Shown here in pieces: positions 51,701 through 58,055 of a stretch of 64,000 nt of DNA. The stretch is taken from NCBI RefSeq assembly GCF_900110085.1, contig NZ_FOCK01000001.1, positions 124,001 to 188,000 of the forward strand, written 5' to 3'. The notes beneath the pieces are model-generated. The model made no database searches. It was not told where the DNA came from and saw nothing but the letters and a program-made list of their open reading frames with translations. The DNA is from Prevotella sp. ne3005 (GTDB taxonomy: Bacteria > Bacteroidota > Bacteroidia > Bacteroidales > Bacteroidaceae). Every line of letters starts with the position of its first letter. The stretch's first letter is position 1. The translations under genes were made by a program, and so were the position numbers.

Positions 51701-52842
51701 CATACGAATTCTTACAGCATTACTGGTGTTTCATCGTATCACTGCTTGGAGCCATCTTAGTGTTCCTGCTCTTCGTTCAGGGCGCCAACTCCGTGGCACG
51801 ATCCTTAGGTTACACTGAGGAAGGACGCCGACTCGTCTATAACTCCACAGGCCGTAAATGGGAGTTCACCTTCACCACGCTCGTCACCTTCGGAGGAGCC
51901 TTCTTTGCCTCCTTCCCCCTCTTCTACTCCACCTCGTTTGGCGGTGCCTACTGGCTGTGGATGATCATCCTCTTCACCTTCGTGTTGCAGGCCGTCAGCT
52001 ACGAGTTCCAGAACAAGATCGGCAACATTCTGGGACCGAAGACCTTCCAGTTCTTCCTCACGCTCAACGGCATCGTAGGACCATTGCTCTTAGGTGGGGC
52101 GGTGGCCACCTTCTTCGAGGGTTCCAACTTCCTCGTAGCCAAGGACAATCTGATTGACGCGGGTGCCATCACACCCATCATCTCGCGCTGGGCCAATGCC
52201 TCCCACGGCCTCGATGCCCTGCTCAACCCCTGGGTACTGGTACTGGGCTTCGCCGTGGTATTCCTGGCCCGCGTGCTGGGCATCCTCTACGTGATGAACA
52301 ACGTGGCCGACGAGGACATCCGCTCGCGTGGCAGTGTGCGACTGATTGGTGCAGCCGTGCCCTTCCTCGTGCTCTTCGTGGCCTATCTCGTCCACCTGTT
52401 GCTCAAGGATGGCTTCGCCGTCAACGAAGAGGGCATCATCTACATGGAGCCCTATAAGTATCTCAACAACTTCCTGGAGATGTGGTACCTCACCGTCATA
52501 TTATTAATAGGTGTCGTTCTGGTGCTGTTCGGCATCGGCAAGACCATCCTCTCGAAGAATTATGTGGGTGGCATCTGGCCTGCGGGCTTCGGCACCGTGC
52601 TCACCGTGCTGTCCCTGCTGCTCTGCTCGGCATGGAACAATACGGCCTACTACCCCTCAACGGCCGACCTCCAGTCGTCGCTCACCATCCAGAACTCCTG
52701 CTCGAGTGAGTTCACGCTCACCACCATGTTCTACGTCTCGCTGCTCGTGCCCTTCGTGCTGGCCTACATTGTCTATGCCTGGCGCGCCATTGATAACAAA
52801 AAACTCACAAAAGATGAAATCAAAGAAGATCACGCTTATTAA
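51697..52842 (+). CDS. cydB: Cytochrome bd oxidase subunit II
   Basis: 381 residues with eight to nine membrane helices. Residues match CydB through VQGANSVARSL, FTTLVTFGGAFFASFPLFYS and NSCSSEFTLTTMFYVSLLVPF. It forms the heterodimer with CydA. The ATG overlaps the cydA stop (ATGA). A small lipoprotein gene starts inside its last 29 bases. Confidence 0.95.
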   Translation: MTYEFLQHYWCFIVSLLGAILVFLLFVQGANSVARSLGYTEEGRRLVYNSTGRKWEFTFTTLVTFGGAFFASFPLFYSTSFGGAYWLWMIILFTFVLQAVSYEFQNKIGNILGPKTFQFFLTLNGIVGPLLLGGAVATFFEGSNFLVAKDNLIDAGAITPIISRWANASHGLDALLNPWVLVLGFAVVFLARVLGILYVMNNVADEDIRSRGSVRLIGAAVPFLVLFVAYLVHLLLKDGFAVNEEGIIYMEPYKYLNNFLEMWYLTVILLIGVVLVLFGIGKTILSKNYVGGIWPAGFGTVLTVLSLLLCSAWNNTAYYPSTADLQSSLTIQNSCSSEFTLTTMFYVSLLVPFVLAYIVYAWRAIDNKKLTKDEIKEDHAY

Positions 52843-53050
52843 TCGTCTGCTCACATGGCTGGGCATCGGCACCTCGTCGATGCTCTTCATCGCCTGCTAT
52901 GGGGCTGCTCCCCGTGGCTATGCTGTCATCGACAACGACGACTCCATCGCCGTGGTCATGGGCGACAGCGTGGCTGCCACCTTCGATATAGCCTCAAATG
53001 ATACGGAGCCGGCAGCTGCCGACTCCGCAAAGGTGGTGGACGAAGAGTAG
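52814..53050 (+). CDS. Small lipoprotein after cydB (78 aa)
   Basis: Starts at ATG 52814 within the end of cydB, in another frame. MKSKKITLINRLLTWLGIGTSS then MLFIACYG gives a lipobox with Cys~29. The mature part (GAAPRGYAVIDNDDSIAVVMGD...) is short, acidic and Ala/Asp-rich. I see some likeness to short Bacteroidales lipoproteins that follow radical-SAM genes (basic start, GxxC, then YG), but that is weak. Placement suggests co-expression with the bd oxidase. Confidence 0.65.
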   Translation: MKSKKITLINRLLTWLGIGTSSMLFIACYGAAPRGYAVIDNDDSIAVVMGDSVAATFDIASNDTEPAAADSAKVVDEE

Positions 53051-53062
53051 CCCGGGAGCTAC

Positions 53063-53626
53063 TTACTTCTTCGCAAAAAGTTCGTCGAGGAAAGGATAGA
53101 ATGCCGGATCCTCGCCAACGACCACTTTCACAAGCTTCCCCTCAGGGTCGATGATCACCTTCGTGGGGAAGCCTTCTACGTTATACATCTCTTTGATAGC
53201 CTGCACCTTCTCGTCAGGACAACGCACCTGCAGCCAAGGCATCTGGAGCTGATCGACGGCAGCCCTCCAACTCTCTTCCGTGTCATGGCAGTCAACACCC
53301 AGAATTTCCATCTTGTCCTTGTGCTTGGCGTAGGCCTCCTTCATCTTGGGGACACCACGGATGCACCATACACACCAGGAGCCCCAAAAGTCGAGCACCA
53401 CATACTTGCCTCGCAGGGAGGACAGTTTCAGAGGATTGCCCTGAAGGTTGGGCAGTTCGAAGTCAGGCGCCAGATCGGCAGCCTCCGCCTCTTGTGCCTC
53501 AGGCGCAGCGGCCTCAGTAGTCTCAACAGCAGCCGTCTCGTTAGTCTTTGCCTGCTGTTTGCACGAAGTCACTAATGTCATGGTGGTTGCCATCAGTGCA
53601 ATGGCCATAAAAGTCTTCTTCATCAT
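53063..53626 (-). CDS. TlpA/AhpC-TSA thioredoxin-fold lipoprotein
   Basis: 187 residues. Lipoprotein signal (MKKTFMAIALMATTMTLVTSC), a Glu/Ala-rich linker, then a thioredoxin-like domain with FWGSWCVWCIRGVPKMKEAY (active site CxxC) and VEGFPTKVIIDPEGKLV (cis-Pro). Likely an extracytoplasmic thiol-disulfide reductase; partner not known. It converges on the small lipoprotein gene with 12 bases between. ATG 53626 or 53623 can start it. Confidence 0.88.
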   Translation of the reverse strand: MMKKTFMAIALMATTMTLVTSCKQQAKTNETAAVETTEAAAPEAQEAEAADLAPDFELPNLQGNPLKLSSLRGKYVVLDFWGSWCVWCIRGVPKMKEAYAKHKDKMEILGVDCHDTEESWRAAVDQLQMPWLQVRCPDEKVQAIKEMYNVEGFPTKVIIDPEGKLVKVVVGEDPAFYPFLDELFAKK

Positions 53627-53647
53627 TGTCTCTTTTACATTTTCGGG

Positions 53648-53678
53648 GCAAAGGTATGAAATTTCCCCGAGACCACCA
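53648..53678 (-). promoter_or_regulatory. Promoter of the TlpA-like gene
   Basis: Minus strand TTG (53676-53678), 20 bp, TACCTTTG (53648-53655). Confidence 0.75.
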
Positions 53679-53708
53679 ACGGTTTCGAGGAAATTCTTCA
53701 TCCCTCCC

Positions 53709-53782
53709 TGTCATCCCGACTACCATTCCTGTCATCTCGAGCGCCCCCATTTGTCATCTCGAGCGCAGTCGAGGGATCTCAC
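53709..53782. repeat. Three REP-like motifs TGTCATCYCGA
   Basis: Copies start at 53709, 53730 and 53752 (spacing 21 and 22). The last is the longest (through GAGCGCAGTCGAGGGATCTCAC). A single copy is at 4139. Part of the gene-poor stretch 53702-54575. Confidence 0.65.
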
Positions 53783-53837
53783 GTCTGTATAAACGCCGTC
53801 TTTCTCCGATTCTCTCGTGGTCGTTTCTCTCGGATTT

Positions 53838-53863
53838 GCGAGGGCGCAAATTTGCGCTCTCGC
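53838..53863. repeat. 26-bp palindrome
   Basis: GCGAGGGCGCAAA directly followed by TTTGCGCTCTCGC, one mismatch. It can cruciform or act as a strong hairpin; no adjacent gene uses it obviously. Confidence 0.65.
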
Positions 53864-53915
53864 CTAGGACAAAATCAGAGTCCCTTCCGTCCCTTTGTCG
53901 CAACACCCATGTCGA

Positions 53916-54081
53916 GGGGACAATGGGACAACGGGACAAGAACGTTTTTGAAAAAGGACAAAATAGTCTTAATTTATAATTATATATTATATATATTATA
54001 ATATATATAATATATAAAAGTATTTTCGTGCTTTTTTGAGTCAAACCAAAAAAGCTTCCTGTCCCGTTGTCCCATTGTCCC
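53916..54081. repeat. Inverted octamer-repeat element with AT core (second copy type)
   Basis: Left arm (53917-53938) is built of 8-mers GGGACAAT, GGGACAAC, GGGACAAG; the right arm (54060-54081) is its exact 22-base reverse complement. The core 53975-54025 is an alternating TA palindrome. Same design as 4239-4407 but with a different octamer. No gene is visible inside. Confidence 0.8.
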
Positions 54082-54383
54082 ATTACGTTTGACACATAGA
54101 TCTTATGTATCTTCATCACAATAAAATATTCTTGACAAAACAATATTCTTACATCACCCACAAAATATGCCTCCAATGAAAGTCGGAGTTTGGTCGGAGG
54201 AAAGTGGATGTTTCCTCCGAGTAAAGTCTGAGTTTGGTCGGAGGAAACCTCAAGCGTGCTATATGGGTCTAAAAAGGCAGCTCTACAGCTGCCCAAGGTG
54301 TTGATAAATAATATTTACTTCTGACGGAAGAAACGTGCGGCGTTTCAATTGCGTAAGGTGCTTTGCGGTGGCTACGCACACCG

Positions 54384-54546
54384 AGCCTGCCGGTACGGCA
54401 GGCTAGTAGACAAGGAGACAGGGAGTTCAGGGAGTTCTTGGACGAGCCAAGCGGCAAAGCCGAGTCCAGGACGATACTCCAAAGGCTGAAAGACCCGCAG
54501 AACATATGTCTTGGACTCCTTGAACTCCTTGAACTCCTAGTCTCCT
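54384..54546. repeat. Hairpin plus GGAGACAG/GGAGTTC octamer inverted repeat
   Basis: A perfect hairpin AGCCTGCCG-GTA-CGGCAGGCT (54384-54404) is followed by octamers GGAGACAG, GGAGTTCA, GGGAGTTC (54414-54437). An imperfect reverse complement of that run ends the element (54509-54546). The GGAGACAG unit is also the one found within mutS2 and the GH43 gene. Confidence 0.7.
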
Positions 54547-54575
54547 AAATTTTTAATTCTTTAATAATTAGTATT

Positions 54576-54677
54576 ATGACTAAGAAAGAGACTTTGAAGT
54601 GGACGCTGCAGATCATAGCGTCGGTAATCACGGCCGTACTGACGGCATTGGGCACCACCTCGTGCATGGGGATGTAA
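54576..54677 (+). CDS. Smalltalk family small protein (33 aa)
   Basis: 33 residues, starting MTKKETLKWTLQIIASVIT and ending in the lipobox-like TTSCMGM. Short lysine-rich start, one hydrophobic helix, terminal T-S-C-M: this is the pattern of the Bacteroidales 'smalltalk' proteins, whose function is unknown. They are commonly next to an HU-like DNA-binding protein and an N-acetylmuramoyl-L-alanine amidase; neither is here, so this copy is solitary. It is too short for usual ORF cut-offs. No TAnnTTTG promoter is visible; a hairpin terminator follows. Confidence 0.75.
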   Translation: MTKKETLKWTLQIIASVITAVLTALGTTSCMGM

Positions 54678-54679
54678 GC

Positions 54680-54724
54680 AAAGGGGGCTGGCGATTTAGT
54701 TCGTCTGCCCCTTTGGTTTTATTA
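54680..54724 (+). terminator. Terminator after smalltalk
   Basis: AAAGGGG(GC) against GCCCCTTT with an 18-base loop, followed by GGTTTTATT. It lies between the smalltalk gene and the convergent bcp. Confidence 0.65.
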
Positions 54725-54746
54725 TATTGATTTTTGAGCGGGAGAT

Positions 54747-55202
54747 CTATCGCGTTAGGATCTGCTCTGCGTGTTCTTTGGTTTTTACTTGTTTGCCTGC
54801 GAAGATCTGCTCGATGACACCTTCTTCATTGATAATAAAGGTGGTGCGGATGGTGCCCATGGTCTTTTTGCCATACATCGATTTCTCGCCCCATGCGCCC
54901 ATCGCCTCCAGAAGCTCATGGTTGATGTCTGCTATCAAGGGGAAGGGCAACTCATACTTCTCCTTGAACTTCACATGCGAGGCGGCGGAGTCCTTGCTTA
55001 CACCCACCACCTCATAGCCTTTGCCCTGCAGCTCTCCGTAGTGATCGCGCAAGCTGCATGCCTCAGCCGTACAGCCGCTCGTATTGTCCTTCGGATAGAA
55101 GTAGAGCACTAACTTACGACCCTTGTAATCACTCAGACGGATCTTACGTCCCTGTTCGTCTTTGCCCAGAATCTCAGGCGCCTTGTCTCCAATGTTCATC
55201 AT
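54747..55202 (-). CDS. bcp: Thiol peroxidase Bcp (peroxiredoxin Q)
   Basis: 151 residues. Peroxidatic and resolving cysteines in SGCTAEACSLRD (Cys~44 and ~49), FYPKDNTSGC and the late GTIRTTFIINEEG are standard for Bcp. It reduces peroxides using thioredoxin, in the cytoplasm. ATG 55202 or 55199 can start it. It lies 21 bases after the LuxR-type gene, so probably its second cistron. Confidence 0.93.
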   Translation of the reverse strand: MMNIGDKAPEILGKDEQGRKIRLSDYKGRKLVLYFYPKDNTSGCTAEACSLRDHYGELQGKGYEVVGVSKDSAASHVKFKEKYELPFPLIADINHELLEAMGAWGEKSMYGKKTMGTIRTTFIINEEGVIEQIFAGKQVKTKEHAEQILTR

Positions 55203-55223
55203 ACAGATGTTTTTAAACCTTAT

Positions 55224-55865
55224 TTAGATATAGAATTCACTGGCATCTATCAGTCCGGCACGGAGGGCATATTTCACGGCCTCGTGGGCCGTGTTGATGC
55301 CCAGTTTGCGGAAGATGTTTTTCCGATGGGTGGTGACGGTGTGGATGCTCGAGAAGCGTTCGGCGGCGATTTCCTTGGTGGTCTTACCCAGGGCGATGGC
55401 CTTCACTATCTCCGTTTCCGTAGCCGTCAGGATGTCGGGTTTCTCGTCATCCTGCTGTTGGGAGATGATGGCTTCCAATGCCCGTTGGCTGAGGTAACGT
55501 GTATGACGGCTAACGGCCTGCAGGGCCTCACGTATCTCACTCATCGGACCATCCTTGAACACCAGACTGAACTGATGGGAGGAGTAGACCACACGACGGA
55601 TGAACTGAGGGGTCAGCTCGTCGCTGATAAGGATCCACTCCGACAGACTGAAGCGCTCGGCCACAATCAGCAGCTGGTCTTCGTCGGAGAAATCAAACAG
55701 GGTATAGTCCAGGAACACAACAGCGTCTTCGTGTCCCTTCAGCAACTCTATCAGGCCTGCCTTGTCCACTGCACGGAAGACAGCACTACCTTCGTCGCGC
55801 TTCAGCAGACTCTGCAGTGCATAGCCCGTCAGTTCTTGATTATCTGCAATAATATAATTCCTCAT
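55224..55865 (-). CDS. LuxR-type response regulator
   Basis: 213 residues. A receiver-like domain (~1-120: IIADNQELTGYAL, VVFLDYTLFDF with the candidate phospho-Asp, LVFKDGP) is followed by a LuxR/NarL helix-turn-helix (~145-205: LTATETEIVKAIALGKTTKEIAAERFSSIHTVTTHRKNIFRKLG). The usual Asp-Asp pocket is reduced (ADN). No histidine kinase is adjacent. It leads bcp, so control of peroxide defence is possible. Confidence 0.88.
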   Translation of the reverse strand: MRNYIIADNQELTGYALQSLLKRDEGSAVFRAVDKAGLIELLKGHEDAVVFLDYTLFDFSDEDQLLIVAERFSLSEWILISDELTPQFIRRVVYSSHQFSLVFKDGPMSEIREALQAVSRHTRYLSQRALEAIISQQQDDEKPDILTATETEIVKAIALGKTTKEIAAERFSSIHTVTTHRKNIFRKLGINTAHEAVKYALRAGLIDASEFYI

Positions 55866-55875
55866 ACTGTGTCGG

Positions 55876-55930
55876 CAAAGTTACGAAATTAAAAGCAATC
55901 TGCCAAATCTTTTGGAAGGTTTGACAGATT
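55876..55930 (-). promoter_or_regulatory. LuxR-bcp promoter with hairpin/operator over its -33 box
   Basis: Minus strand TTTG (55904-55907), 20 bp, TAACTTTG (55876-55883). An inverted repeat AATCTGCCAAA (55897-55907) / TTTGACAGATT (55920-55930) covers the -33 box. It could be an operator, or the terminator of metY that reads in from the right (T-rich after the stem). Confidence 0.65.
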
Positions 55931-56005
55931 ACGCATTACTTTTTTAACTCTTCATTTTTCAAATTCCTACATTTTCACATTTTTCATTTTTACATTCTTA
56001 CATTT

Positions 56006-57292
56006 TTATATTTTATCAAGTGCCTGTGCGAGGTCGTCGATGATGTCGTCGATGTGCTCAGTACCGATGGAGAGGCGTACGGTCGAGGGCGTGATGTGCT
56101 GTTCGGCCAGTTCCTCGGGCGAGAGCTGAGAGTGGGTGGTGGTGTAAGGATGGATCACCAGGCTCTTCACATCGGCCACGTTGGCCAGCAGCGAGAAGAT
56201 CTGCAGGGCATCGATGAATTTCCACGCCTCTTCCTGACCGCCCTTCACTTCAAAGGTGAAGATGCTGCCGCCGCCGTTGGGGAAGTACTTCTTGTAGAGC
56301 TGGTGGTCGTGATGACTCTCCAGGGCCGGATGGTGAACAGCAGCCACCTTCGGGTGGTTAGCGAGGAAATCGACCACCTTCAGGGCGTTCTCCACATGAC
56401 GCTCCACACGCAGGCTCAAGGTCTCGACACCCTGCAGCAGGATGAAGGCATTGAACGGAGAGATGGTGGCACCAGTGTCGCGCAGGATGACGGCACGGAT
56501 ACGGGTGACGTAAGCAGCAGCGCCTACGGCGTCGGCAAAGACGATGCCATGATACGAGGGATCGGGCTTGGAGAGCGAGGGGAACTTGTCGTTCTGTTTC
56601 CAGTCGAACTTACCACCGTCGACGATGACACCACCCAGGGAGGTACCATGACCACCGAGGAACTTCGTGGCGGAGTGTACCACAATGTCGGCACCATGCT
56701 CCAGCGGGCGGATGAGGTAAGGCGTGCCGAAAGTGTTATCCACAATGAAGGGGATGCCATGCTTATGGGCTACGGCCGCAACGCCCTCGAGGTCAAGTAC
56801 ATCACTATTAGGATTACCAAACGTTTCGGCATATACTACTTTTGTGTTGGGTTGGATAGCTGCCTCGAGGGCTGCGAGGTCGTTGACATTGATGATTGTA
56901 TTACTGATGCCCTGAGTAGCCAGCGTGTGGGTGATCAGGTTGTAGGAACCGCCATAGAGGTTGTCGGCAGCCACGATGTGATCGCCAGCCTGAACGATGT
57001 TCTGCAGCGCGTAGGTGATGGCGGCAGCACCAGAGGCTACTGCGAGACCTGCCACGCCACCCTCAAGGGCAGCCACACGATCCTCGAACACACCCTGAGT
57101 GGAGTTGGTCAGACGGCCGTAGATATTACCTGCATCGCGGAGGCCGAAACGGTCGGCAGCGTGCTGTGAGTTACGGAACACATACGAGGTGGTCTGATAG
57201 ATGGGCACCGCACGAGCGTCGGTAGCGGGGTCGGCCTGTTCCTGGCCTACATGAAGCTGTAAAGTCTCAAACTTGTAATTCTTTGTACTCAT
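56006..57292 (-). CDS. metY: O-acetylhomoserine sulfhydrylase / aminocarboxypropyltransferase
   Basis: 428 residues, PLP-dependent Cys/Met metabolism family. The Schiff-base lysine is in HSATKFLGGHGTS (~208); other marks are TSYVFRNSQHAADRFGL, ASGAAAITYAL and the C-terminal RLSIGTEHIDDIIDDL. Makes homocysteine from O-acetylhomoserine and sulfide (or cysteine homologues). Complete length. Diverges from an Lrp-family regulator, a likely controller. Confidence 0.92.
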   Translation of the reverse strand: MSTKNYKFETLQLHVGQEQADPATDARAVPIYQTTSYVFRNSQHAADRFGLRDAGNIYGRLTNSTQGVFEDRVAALEGGVAGLAVASGAAAITYALQNIVQAGDHIVAADNLYGGSYNLITHTLATQGISNTIINVNDLAALEAAIQPNTKVVYAETFGNPNSDVLDLEGVAAVAHKHGIPFIVDNTFGTPYLIRPLEHGADIVVHSATKFLGGHGTSLGGVIVDGGKFDWKQNDKFPSLSKPDPSYHGIVFADAVGAAAYVTRIRAVILRDTGATISPFNAFILLQGVETLSLRVERHVENALKVVDFLANHPKVAAVHHPALESHHDHQLYKKYFPNGGGSIFTFEVKGGQEEAWKFIDALQIFSLLANVADVKSLVIHPYTTTHSQLSPEELAEQHITPSTVRLSIGTEHIDDIIDDLAQALDKI

Positions 57293-57343
57293 AATCTTAT
57301 CCTTTCTTTTTATTTGTTATTATTATGTTTATTTTCACGGTGC

Positions 57344-57409
57344 AAAGGTACGATGTTTGGAAATATTATCCAAATTTCTTGCGTAATTCAGAAAATATAC
57401 CTAAATTTG
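57344..57409. promoter_or_regulatory. Divergent metY / lrp promoters with abutting -33 boxes
   Basis: metY (minus): TTTG 57371-57374, 19 bp, TACCTTTG 57344-57351. lrp (plus): TTG 57379-57381, 20 bp, TAAATTTG 57402-57409. The two -33 boxes are four bases apart, so a regulator bound here would affect both. Confidence 0.75.
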
Positions 57410-57475
57410 CAGCCGAGAAAGAAAATCTTTCCGATTCGGGCGCTCTTAACGCCTCCAAACAGAATAACATTCTGA

Positions 57476-57508
57476 AATTCAATTTTCAATATTCAATTTT
57501 CAATATAA
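57476..57508 (-). repeat. ATTGAAR heptamers in the lrp leader (reverse orientation)
   Basis: On the plus strand AAATTCAATTTTCAATATTCAATTTTCAATAT; on the minus strand these are ATTGAAA, ATTGAAT, ATTGAAA, ATTGAAT units. This is the one site where the heptamers face opposite to the following gene. Confidence 0.75.
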
Positions 57509-57510
57509 AA

Positions 57511-57975
57511 ATGGCTGAATTATTAGACGAAACCGACTTGCAGATACTGAAAACGCTGCAAAAAAACGCAAAATTGACCACTAAAGAGCTGGCCGATGCC
57601 GTACATCTGACCCCTACCCCCGTATTTGAGCGTCAGAAACGGTTGGAGAAGAAAGGGTATATCAAGAAGTATGTCGCCATCCTCGACCCCGAGAAGTTGG
57701 ACCAAGGGCTGCTCGTGTTCTGCAAAGTCAAACTGAAGCAGATCAACCACGAGATTGCCGATGCCTTTGTGCGCCGCATCCACCGCATACCGGAGGTGAC
57801 GGAGTGTTACAACACCTCGGGAGCCTATGATTATCTATTAAAGGTTCGCGCACGCGATATGAAGCAGTATCAGGAGTTTGTGCTCAACAAACTCGGCGAG
57901 ATAGAGAGCCTGGCCTCCATCGAGTCGACTTTCGTGATGAGCGAAGTGAAGCAAAACTACGGCATCAACATCTGA
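57511..57975 (+). CDS. Lrp/AsnC-family transcriptional regulator
   Basis: 154 residues. N-terminal winged helix (~5-60: LDETDLQILKTLQKNAKLTTKELADAVHLTPTPVFERQKRLEKKGYI) and a C-terminal ligand-binding domain (FCKVKLKQINHEIADAF...YDYLLKVRARDMKQYQEFVLNKL). The ATG at 57511 is used: the longer frame from 57325 reads through the promoter. Divergent from metY, whose amino-acid product pathway fits the family's ligands. Confidence 0.9.
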   Translation: MAELLDETDLQILKTLQKNAKLTTKELADAVHLTPTPVFERQKRLEKKGYIKKYVAILDPEKLDQGLLVFCKVKLKQINHEIADAFVRRIHRIPEVTECYNTSGAYDYLLKVRARDMKQYQEFVLNKLGEIESLASIESTFVMSEVKQNYGINI

Positions 57976-58000
57976 AGCAGTCGTTTTTTTGCCGAATTTC

Positions 58001-58031
58001 TTGCTTGTTTCAAAATAAAGTCCTAACTTTG
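58001..58031 (+). promoter_or_regulatory. Promoter of the esterase-GH43 gene
   Basis: TTG (58001-58003), 20 bp, TAACTTTG (58024-58031); ATG at 58056. Confidence 0.75.
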
Positions 58032-58055
58032 CCACCCGAATCATCAATCATTGAT

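Noticed and set aside
54090..54575. Remnants of an HU-like or amidase gene near smalltalk
   Set aside because: Frames in the region give only short unrelated peptides; GGAGGAAA/TTTCCTCC hairpins are present but no protein similarity was recognised.
57293..57343. SAM or cobalamin riboswitch before metY
   Set aside because: The metY leader is only about 50 nt from -7 box to start codon, too short and without the expected conserved pairing.
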